A stretch of DNA of 64,000 nt from Megalonaias nervosa (taxonomy: Eukaryota > Mollusca > Bivalvia > Unionida > Unionidae), in the NCBI GenBank assembly GCA_016617855.1, contig JAECUM010091481.1:1-64000 (forward strand), given 5' to 3'. Below the pieces are notes generated by a model. It was not told the DNA's origin and ran no database searches. It saw only the letters and a list, made by a program, of their open reading frames with translations. This document shows, piece after piece, positions 56,576-64,000 of the stretch. The position numbers were made by a program, and so were the translations under genes. The first letter of the stretch is position 1; each line of letters starts with the position of its first letter.

Positions 56576-57460
56576 AGTTGTCGCAAATGCCGTTGATGAC
56601 ATCTTGGCGATAGATTTAGTTGATATGTCAAATCTAGCTCAATATAATGTTGGCGCTGATGGCGCTCCAAAAAGATATCTTTTTAATGATGTAGATGTTT
56701 TTAGCAAATATGCGTTTAGTATACCCGTTTCGGATAAAACAGGGACCTCGATGACTGATGCGCTAAAACAAATTATTGTCAACACAGAAAGAAAACCAAA
56801 CAGAATCTGGACTGATCGTGGAGCAGAGTTTTTTAATAAAACATTCGAGCAGTTTTTGGAACAAAATAACATTAAAAATATGTTACAGGAAACGAGGGAA
56901 AAAGCGTCATTGTCGAGCGATTTAATCGCACACTAAACGAAAAAATCCATAAATATTTAACAGCTAAAAACACGAATAAATATATTGACTATTTACAGAA
57001 AATTGTTACCGAGTATAATAACACAAAACACAGATCCCTTTCGCTAGGCAAAAGGAAAATGTCGCCAAACGACGCGATTTCAAATCCAATACCAGCAAAC
57101 GAAAACATGTACCGACGACACAAATTTAAAGTTGGGGATAAAGTTAGAATTTCGCTGACAAAAAAAACATTTGAAAAAGGATATACTCATAACTGGAGCG
57201 AAGAAGTATTTGTTGTTGATAAAGTACTTTTAACAATGCCAGTTACATACTCGTTGAAAGATTTATTAGGTGAGCCTATAACTGGCAGTTTTTACGAGCA
57301 AGAACTTCAGAAAACAGAACAAGATGTATTTGTTATTGAAAAAGTTATTAAAAAGCGCGGCAACAAAAGTTTAGTCAAATGGCGTGGATATAGCGATAAA
57401 TTTAATAGTTGGGTACCAACTAAGTCGATTTCATCGACTGCGATTTCATCGACTGAATAA
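56561..57460 (+). pseudogene. Retroviral-type integrase with chromodomain, frameshifted
   Basis: The catalytic core starts 'FPRRKVVANAVDDILAIDLVD' (first Asp in AIDLVD) just after the A9 run, has the second Asp in 'IWTDRGAEFFN' (about 56805-56840), and then switches frame within 'acgagggaaaaagcg' (56893-56907). The third acidic residue, Glu in 'VERFNRT', and everything to 57460 are in the second frame, including an SH3-like part ('KFKVGDKVRISLTKKTFEKG') and a chromodomain ('DVFVIEKVIKKRG...LVKWRGY...FNSWVP', residues about 89-120 of the frame from 57059). The integrase inserts the element; the chromodomain may steer it to particular chromatin. The 3' end carries a 15-bp tandem duplication and overlaps the convergent gene. 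Confidence 0.9.
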
Positions 57461-57917
57461 TATTATTATAAATTTCCTCATATTTTATTAGTACTGACTT
57501 ACATTTTACTGGTTTGCATAAAGAAATTAAATGTGATTTTCTCGCATCATCAACTGGCATTAAATTAAATATTTTAACAAAAATAAAATCGTATTTTATA
57601 TTTCTTTGTTGTCCAGTTATTTTTACGTTTAAAAAGGGTTTTATAAGCTGCCAAAATATTTGATGCTCTGCGATAGTAAAATTAAATTTTATTATTTTTT
57701 TAGCAATATGGTACTTAACATCATATCGCCCAGTTGTTGGTCTGCTTAATTTTTTTTTACTAACAACAACATCATCTTCTTCATCGTCATAGTTATACAA
57801 AATATCTTTTTCAGTATAATCAGCAAATATATCACTAATAATATTTTCTGATGTAACATTAGAAACTGAAACAAAATCTCCTGAATATAGCTCAGTCAGT
57901 CTCTCACTCAAGCTCAT
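57420..57917 (-). CDS. Unknown protein, 165 aa
   Basis: Intact, ATG at 57917. Acidic N-terminus (residues 1-50, 'NYDDEEDDVVVSKKK') and a more basic, hydrophobic second half ('HIAKKIIKFNFTIAEHQIFW', 'YDFIFVKIFNLMPVDDARKS'). Its last 11 residues derive from the same 15-bp duplication that ends the integrase, so the two genes converge and overlap by 41 bp. The pattern of the second half loosely recalls VLTF3-like late transcription factors seen in Polintons, but I would not rely on that. Divergent from the next gene with a 38-bp gap. Confidence 0.6.
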   Translation of the reverse strand: MSLSERLTELYSGDFVSVSNVTSENIISDIFADYTEKDILYNYDDEEDDVVVSKKKLSRPTTGRYDVKYHIAKKIIKFNFTIAEHQIFWQLIKPFLNVKITGQQRNIKYDFIFVKIFNLMPVDDARKSHLISLCKPVKCKSVLIKYEEIYNNIIQSMKSQSMKST

Positions 57918-57955
57918 TATTATAATAATCTTTTATCTAATTAATAAGTAATAAG

Positions 57956-58237
57956 ATGTTCGAAGAAACAAAATATCATCAGCCAGTTAATATACTAAAT
58001 CGCAAAGAATTATCTGAGGCAATTCGAGCTTGTTTATTGGGACATAATTTTTATTTTGTTGATGTTATCATAACATTAGGTGATTCCGACAAATTTTTAT
58101 TAACAGCAGCGGACAAAATAAAACTCGATACGAATAAAATGATGACGTTACGATTTAATCGCGACGATGTCACGGAATTTAGTCATAATTGTCTTACTCG
58201 AAATGATATAGAAAATATTATTAATTATCATATCTAA
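57956..58237 (+). CDS. Unknown protein, 93 aa
   Basis: Intact, ATG ('MFEETKYHQPVNILNRKELS'). Mixed alpha/beta-like composition, no transmembrane segment, no Cys cluster. No family recognised. It sits between the divergent 165-aa gene and the HNH locus, and shares the compact spacing of the element. Confidence 0.5.
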   Translation: MFEETKYHQPVNILNRKELSEAIRACLLGHNFYFVDVIITLGDSDKFLLTAADKIKLDTNKMMTLRFNRDDVTEFSHNCLTRNDIENIINYHI

Positions 58238-58307
58238 AACTAAATCTATCAAATGTCATCATTGACGTTGCTGATTTTCTTTCACCATCAGCTACATCTT
58301 TTACTCG

Positions 58308-58891
58308 TCATGTATCAATTTTATGATATTTTCCAGCAGCTGTTATTGATTTAAATTTTATTTCTTTAAAAGTTTCGAGATTTATTGAGATAACTGATTT
58401 TGGATTTTTAAAATTAGAACCATCAGAACCGGCTCCACGTCGACTATTTTCTTTTGGCGTAATCAAATCCAAATTTTCCAGACGATTATCGGTTTTAATT
58501 TTGTTAATATGATCGATAACTAAACTATTAGGTATTAGTCCGTTAAAAGTTTCAAACACAAAACGGTGTGACATATAACCAACTTGGTTAGTTTTTATAC
58601 CACTTACCATTACATGTAAATAACCAGTATTATGTAAATTTCCTAATACTTTTTTAGTTTTTTTTTATGTCTAATAACTCCTTGGTCATTTGTCTCATAT
58701 AGAACTAACACTGGATGGGGTTGAAATTCATTTTGTAATCCTAAATTTTCAATATTATCATCACCAACTGTGCCATTTGCTCTATATACTCGTTGTCCTT
58801 TTGGAATATCGCCGCAAAACAAAGTATAAATAAAATCTTTTCTAAACATTTTAATTCTTTCTGCATTATCGTCTTTTACTGAAATTAACAT
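58308..58891 (-). pseudogene. HNH homing-type endonuclease, frame slip at T9/A9
   Basis: The frame from 58891 contains 'CGDIPKGQRVYRANGTVGDD' and 'NIENLGLQNEF', an HNH-like fold half. The frame from about 58648 downward contains 'GYMSHRFVFETFNG', 'IPNSLVIDHINKIKTDN' and 'RLENLDLITPKEN', the classic HNH motif, then 'SVISINLETFKEIKFKSI', resembling the NUMOD-type DNA-binding tail. The frames meet in an A9 run (minus strand, about 58655-58663), so this is one gene with a slip, or two adjacent HNH modules. HNH genes of this kind are common selfish endonucleases of phages and large DNA viruses. It sits between other genes, not inside one. Confidence 0.8.
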
Positions 58892-59084
58892 GCCATTAAT
58901 TAAATGCAGTGAATTAAGTAAAAATTTTAGATAAAAAGACTAAAACTCACTGATTATAAGTTTTATAGCCAAAAAATTAAACCAAATTTTTACAATGTAA
59001 AATCTAAATCACATATGATATGTTAGATAACTTACAAAGATTTTAAACTAAGCTGGAACAGTATTATCTTTCTTTTTAAAAAGG
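58892..59084. other. Intergenic gap between HNH locus and next minus gene
   Basis: About 190 bp of AT-rich sequence without an open frame, the largest gap inside the right half of the element. Compatible with the HNH cassette having been inserted here. Confidence 0.45.
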
Positions 59085-59534
59085 TTATACTTCTTGACCA
59101 ACAGATAGCACTTCCACACTTGCTATCAAGTAATATGTGCTATCATGATTATATAACGAGAATTTAACTCTACCAGATACTTTACGACGACACTCAAATA
59201 ATTCTTTCAACGCTATCTTACTGAGAAGATACTTACTACCTTTTGCAAAAACCTTTGACCTGTCCAAGTCTATACTAATTTTTGTGTACTGCTGCTGGCT
59301 GATTGGATTATGTAAATTATTATATTTCAATGCAAGCTCGTCTCGTAAACTTTCGAGATAACTAAAGTATTTTCTGTCATCTGATCTAATAAGGGATAGT
59401 TTGATTCTGTCAAGTTTACTAAAACAAATACCTGAAATTTCATCATTAAATTCAAATGATAATTGTTGGCTATTGACCATTATTTTTTTTTTGTTGCTAT
59501 TAACTCCATCTGCTAATGTTAAATTTTCAAACAT
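59085..59534 (-). CDS. Unknown protein downstream of PolB, 149 aa
   Basis: Intact, ATG at 59534. The protein is rich in Leu, Lys and Asp with alternating hydrophobic segments ('FSKLDRIKLSLIRSDDRKYF', 'KYLLSKIALKELFECRRKV', 'RVKFSLYNHDSTYYLIASV'). No domain is recognised. It follows PolB after 12 bp on the same strand, so a replication-associated role is possible by position only. Upstream sequence 'tttgtctaaacattagaaat' lies inside the end of PolB. Confidence 0.6.
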   Translation of the reverse strand: MFENLTLADGVNSNKKKIMVNSQQLSFEFNDEISGICFSKLDRIKLSLIRSDDRKYFSYLESLRDELALKYNNLHNPISQQQYTKISIDLDRSKVFAKGSKYLLSKIALKELFECRRKVSGRVKFSLYNHDSTYYLIASVEVLSVGQEV

Positions 59535-59546
59535 TATTTCTAATGT

Positions 59547-61980
59547 TTAGACAAAATTAATTGTATAATGTCCAATTGCTAGAGTCTTAATTCCGTCACT
59601 GCAATATCTTTTATCATCAAAATTACTTAGTCCACGTTTTATAATCGTATCTGTTTCAAGTTTATGATGATTTGTTCTTATGACATTAGTTTTGATAAAA
59701 CTGACGCTATTGTTTAGTGCTGCTTTAAAATCGTCAAAATTCATCATCTTTTTCACGTATCCTCGAGGAATACCTTTAGCTTTTTTTTGTAAGTTTATTG
59801 TCATCTAATATAACAGCATACATTTTGATTCTTAATCCAACAAACTCTCTCACCGGCATAAACATAAACTCATCTTTCATTTTTCCAATAACATTCTTAT
59901 TTGAGTTATCTTGAAATCCACTACACGCTGGATAATCTGATAAATCGAACAGACTTTTATTATTGTAAATATCCTCATAGACATCTTCACATTTTATATT
60001 ATAAACTAGCGAGTCCGTATCAGTAAATAACAACTCCGAATTTGGCCATTGCTTTTTGGTAAAATTGTAGTGAAAATTATACATCAGCCACTTCGATATA
60101 TCAAGTACAGCTGCACCAACATAAATCGGTTTATTTAACTTTAAATTTGTCTTTCGTCGTTGTATTGCAACAAGATTTTTATTAAATATTTTCATACTAA
60201 CAAAACCATCATCGTTAACTAATTTATTTCTGCGACTAATATCATTGACAATTTCTATAGAAACCCTCCTCCGAATATTTTCCATCGTCTTACCGAACAC
60301 CGAGTTATTCATTAACTTGAAAAAGTTTTTCTCAAAGTCGGTCTTAGCCACGGCACGACGTTTTGTATTTAGATCAATATAATTTGCCATCCACTTCGAC
60401 TGATTAAACTTTAGCACGCGATGGACCTTTCTCAGAATTAGTCCAGCATCTACTGCTTCCTTTAAATTTTTGTAATGTATAACATAATTTCTTTTATCTA
60501 ACAAATTTGGAACTAGCTTATTAACAATCGAATTTTTTGATGTCGTCGTTGCTCGTTGTTCAGGCGATAATAAATTATAATTAATCATCATTGACTCTGC
60601 GCAAAACGGATAATCGTTATGTAGATCATGTAGCGAACTAGGATAATCTAGGTCAACTTCAACAAAATATGAGATATCTGAAAAATCTATATGAATTTTT
60701 CTAGGTAAATCATTATCAGTTTCTTTAAGAAATTGATCTGGAGTTATCCAATGAAATCCACCGTGTGGCATTGGCTCTGACATGGCCCAGCCATACAAAT
60801 TCACACAATCTAGATAAATAATGTAACTCGACGGGAGATTTTTATCATAATTTTTCAGATATTTGTTATTAGCGGCTGCATATTTCTTTGTTATAACGCT
60901 AATTCCGCCTCTGATATCTTTTTCAATAAAGTTAAACATATCCACATCTGTCAAGAGATCTAATTCTATTTTACTCGTTTTTAGTAGAGCGTCCCAAGAC
61001 AACCCTGGAGCGGAATAATACCAACAGGGATCTAATCCATAATTTGCATGACTAACTTGACGAAAACTTTCGAAAACATCTGCTAGCAATAATACATCTG
61101 TTTTCAAATATATATCGTGATAATCACCAAATGTTTTACAACCAAATTTATTCCAGATATCTTGTGCATATTTATATTCGTCATCTGTGATATTTTCGTT
61201 TTTGAGTTGCGAGTAAAATTTATCTTTGTCAGGCAGAGAAGTTTCGTTAAATCTGCTCCAGTCGTCGAGGTACTCGTACGGAAAGATACCTTTTTTTGTC
61301 AAATCGATATAATTTTCACCAAAGCAACTTTTTAGGTTAGCGAAATTACTGCCGGCGCTTGTAGCGCTGTTGACAAGCTCATCTAATGATGCTGCCATAA
61401 ATTGCAGGCTGTCAATAAAGCGTAATTTGCAGAGCGTCACTGACATATACTTTTCAAAATTATTTGGAATACATTTTATTACGTTATTTAGTTTTAGTTT
61501 AGCTTTAATATTTTAATCACCAAAAGCTTCTACAATGATATGACTATCATAACCGCGAAAGTTATGTAAAACTACAGGAATAAAATCTGGAGCATGAAAT
61601 TTTAAATTGCAACTGTTATGAGCTGCTCCGCGATATTGGCCGGTCAAATGACAATGATCTCGTACCTTGGAATCGTCAAGTAACTTTTCACAAATATGAC
61701 AATTAACTGCCTCATCGAAATCGAGTTGTTGTTTAGACGTTATTTTCATTAGAGCTGTTTTAAATAATCTGTTAGAAATTTTATTAACCTCGACTATTAA
61801 ATTTTTTAGTAACCACACGGCTGGATTTTCACCTCTATATAACTTTATCGGAGATGAAAATTTATCACTGGCGCAACAAACTGGTCCAACTCCCAATGGG
61901 TGCTCTACTAACTTAGCTATCTGCATTGTTGCCGTTAGCCAGTTCCTGCAACCCATACCCTCCTCCCTTACTTTCTTTTA
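59547..61980 (-). pseudogene. polB: Protein-primed DNA polymerase B, 5'-truncated, one stop, one slip
   Basis: Replicative polymerase of the element. First piece (61956-61513): zinc-finger-like 'CHICEKLL...VRDHCHLTGQYRGAAHNSC' and exonuclease motif 'HNFRGYDSHI', ending at a TAA (61513-61515). The same frame continues for 22 codons to the second piece (61446-59776), so this is a single in-frame stop. The second piece has exonuclease III 'YLKTDVLLLADVFE' (residues 113-126), motif A 'YLDCVNLYGW' (211-220), motif B 'FKLMNNSVFGKT' (376-387) and motif C 'FTDTDSLVY' (474-482). The C-terminus changes frame in an A8 run at about 59781-59788 and ends in the frame closing at 59547. About 500 N-terminal residues, where priming domains would lie, are missing beyond 61950. 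Confidence 0.93.
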
Positions 61981-61985
61981 AGTCA
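61950..61985. other. Right breakpoint of the Polinton
   Basis: PolB similarity fades upstream of 'IAKLVEH', and the same frame reaches a stop at 61978-61980. The next bases, 'cctttattcttgcag', are pyrimidine-rich and unlike the element. Neither a terminal inverted repeat nor a polymerase N-terminus was found to the right, so the element ends here by deletion, rearrangement or assembly junction. Confidence 0.6.
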
Positions 61986-62817
61986 TACATTTTTTCCCTT
62001 TATTCTTGCAGAAGACCTTGTAAAAGAAAACAAGATTATTCATTCTGATATATTTTGCAGTCAGAGAAAAGCATGGGAAGGACTTAATAAAAAAACTGAG
62101 GATTTCTGCCACCCTTCCTTCCTTTTCTTTTTGAATTTATTCTTTCTGTCCGTCAGCGCCATTGTGTAAATAATATTACAAGAAAGACAGACAAATTAAT
62201 TAGAAATTAATAAGAAATTAATTGGAAAAGAAAATCTGTATGCGCATCTCCAACTTGACATGCACAGCTTTTATAGGATGTCGACATTTAGAACCGATTT
62301 TGGCGACATTTAATCACAACATAGAAGAATAGTGACCGCTAGTAAACGACCCGGGACCTGCATTTGGGGGACATCTGAGGACCAGCAACAACAAAGCACC
62401 AGCAAAAATGCAGTCTATCATTTTATTTGGGAATCCTCAGGTTGAAGCACAGATTGGACCAGATAAGACAGAATTATCAAGCAAATGCTCCACAGCCCGT
62501 ATGTAAGGTATCTGACTTAGCAGATAAATAAACGAAGCAAATACGGTAGATCTTGATATCAAGGGCAAATTCGGGGAGTTCTGTTTATGTAAGGGAGTGT
62601 ATTTTTTACATTGGCAAGTGTATCAATGAAAGATGGTAATCGTCATGATAATTCAGTAACATTTTCTAAATTATTCAATGCTTTGCCCCCTTTCAGTCTA
62701 TTCAGCAACAAAGAAGTGTATATCTCACCTGCTGAGTTTGTTTTTGATGGACATCTTGACTTTGACGATGAAGTATATTAAAGCAATTCAGCTACAGGTA
62801 TTTGCCTTCCCTTTGCT
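61986..62817. other. Non-coding stretch right of the Polinton
   Basis: AT-rich single-copy sequence. No gene, terminal repeat or RNA was recognised. Confidence 0.5.
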
Positions 62818-62828
62818 TCCCAATTATT

Positions 62829-62829
<1 letters not shown>

Positions 62830-62909
<80 letters not shown>

Positions 62910-63152
62910 TTTATATTGATGTCTACCATTGGGGCATCCTGCCGCAGACGTGTAACATCATGTCCCACCCAGTCACATTATCCTGACACCAGGCCGACCA
63001 GTCCTAACACTAACCTCTTAATGTTGAGCGCCCAGCGAGGCAGCTGTAAGTACCATTTTAAAAAGTCTTTTGGTATGACTCGAGCGGGTTTTGAACCCGC
63101 GACCTCCCGCATCCGAGGCGGACACTCTAACCACTTAAGTACCGGGGCTTTC
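62830..63152 (-). mobile_element. SINE A with long (GT)n tail and 11-bp target duplication
   Basis: The (GT)39-type tail (62830-62907) is the longest of the SINE A tails here. The body, B box ('tttgaacccgcgacctcccgc') and a degenerate head follow. The 11-mer cccaattatta lies at 62819-62829 and 63153-63163. The open frame across it begins in the microsatellite and is not a gene. Confidence 0.94.
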
Positions 63153-63163
63153 CCCAATTATTA

Positions 63164-63914
63164 GGTTTTGACGTAATTGTTCTATCAGGTTTGTCAGTAT
63201 AACATTTCACCTGTGCAAACAGAAGATGTTATAAATGTATAAATGTTAAAATAAATAAATAAATAAATAAATTCATCTACCGATCATTGCAACAGGTCCA
63301 CTGTGATTGGAATATTCTGACCATTGGTTTACATTGTAAATAATGGTTCCTCCATGCATTTAAAATAAAAATGAGAAATAAATGAATAAACAAATGTTGA
63401 TGAATTGAGTTTTTCATACCTGAATTTTCCCACTTAACAGTGGTGAATATCAATACTTCAGCTGCACCGTCTTTCATCCAAAACCAGAGTCGAATGGACT
63501 ATATACCAGCTCGTCTCAAACCACCATGTTATCTCAAATGCAAGTCTGAAAAGACGATGAATGTGATATTAAGGGCGGATGGTGGAAATTATGTTTATTT
63601 TTTCTGGGAGTGTGCTCTTCAAATTAATTTATGGAGATTTTTTATAGGCATTTAGTGGTGCCATAGTTTGGTGGGTTACTGGGACCTTCGATATTTATAC
63701 ACTTGGTATAAGGTATACGTTATATTGAATAACGAATAACGGTGAATAAACCAATGTGGCCATTAGCCTATTTAATTTTATAAATTACCGTCGAAGTATT
63801 GTGCTACACTCCGTCCGTCTTTCCGTCTGTGCATCCGCTCGTCGATCTGTGAACGATAATGTTTTTGTCTTATATGATCATGCTGGTTTTATGCTGGTTT
63901 TACCTATAGTAATT
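63164..63914. other. Non-coding stretch, no gene recognised
   Basis: (AAAT)n near 63250-63271; otherwise nothing supported. Confidence 0.5.
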
Positions 63915-64000
63915 GGATCGCTCCGGTGGCCTAGTGGTTAGAGCATCGGCCTCGGATGCGGGAGGTCGTGGGTTCGAACCCCATACCAAAGACTGTTAAA
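63915..64000 (+). mobile_element. SINE A head, cut by the window end
   Basis: 'ggatcgctccggtggcctag' followed by the anticodon arm and B box 'gggttcgaaccccataccaaag'. Relative to the copy at 13991 it lacks about 10 bp ('ggccgagtc') just after the B box. The rest lies outside the window. Confidence 0.9.

Larger units (their letters stand above)
47347..61980. mobile_element. Polinton/Maverick (adintovirus-like) element, right-truncated
   Basis: About 14.6 kb carrying the hallmark set: protein-primed family B DNA polymerase, retroviral-type integrase, adenain-like cysteine protease, FtsK/HerA-type packaging ATPase, double-jelly-roll major capsid protein and penton-like minor capsid protein. The gene blocks are compact (gaps of tens of bases), unlike the surroundings. 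The left end is probably the palindrome at 47347-47535. The right end is missing: PolB loses its homology at about 61.95 kb and no inverted copy of the left sequence was seen beyond. Frame slips and two stop codons show that the copy, as sequenced, could not be autonomous. Confidence 0.95.

Noticed and set aside
59781..59788. Programmed frameshift in PolB
   Set aside because: The A8 run is slippery, but polymerases of this family do not need a shift at this position; an indel or read error is simpler.
61986..62160. Host exon after 'ttcttgcag'
   Set aside because: The pyrimidine tract and AG look like a splice acceptor, but the following open frame has no recognisable similarity and soon becomes low-complexity.

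Overview
The window reads as non-coding genome of a metazoan. It is AT-rich, crowded with microsatellites ((AT)n, (CA)n, (GA)n, (ATT)n), minisatellites, tRNA-headed SINEs with (CA)n tails, hAT-type MITEs and decayed non-LTR retrotransposons. No convincing host protein-coding gene was found. A mollusc or other marine invertebrate is plausible from the overall repeat style, but this is inference and no diagnostic host gene is present.

The centrepiece is a large virus-like DNA transposon of the Polinton/Maverick (adintovirus-like) type at about 47.35-61.98 kb. The rightward cluster (49.7-57.5 kb) holds a packaging ATPase, a coiled-coil protein, a penton-like minor capsid protein, a small basic protein, the major capsid protein, two more small membrane/core-like proteins, an adenain-like protease, a small zinc-ribbon protein, and a parvovirus-type phospholipase A2 domain that leads directly into a retroviral-type integrase with a C-terminal chromodomain. 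Leftward genes are a phage-tail-fibre-like protein and a two-helix membrane protein on the left side, and a short unknown gene, an HNH endonuclease locus, another unknown gene and the protein-primed family B DNA polymerase on the right side. Together these cover integration, replication, genome packaging, capsid building, maturation and possibly membrane penetration and receptor binding. Most genes carry one single-base frame slip or one stop codon, several of them in A/T homopolymers. The polymerase is cut off at about 61.95 kb, where the right end of the element should be. The copy is therefore truncated and either decayed or affected by base-level sequence errors. A large imperfect palindrome at 47.35-47.54 kb, starting AGTAGTATAAG, is a candidate for the left terminus.

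Around it: 0-28 kb is repeat-rich non-coding DNA with SINEs, three MITEs, satellites, a long hairpin and a diverged local duplication. 30.1-33.4 kb is a dead LINE on the minus strand. 34.3-36.7 kb has a few unrecognised open frames. 37.5-39.0 kb on the minus strand holds the decayed integrase of a second, different Polinton-type element. 39.6-40.04 kb is a 48-bp satellite whose period is a whole number of codons. 43.1-43.45 kb is a SINE and 43.6-46.1 kb a second dead LINE of CR1/Jockey style. After the Polinton, 62-64 kb returns to repeats, with two more SINE copies, one cut by the window end.
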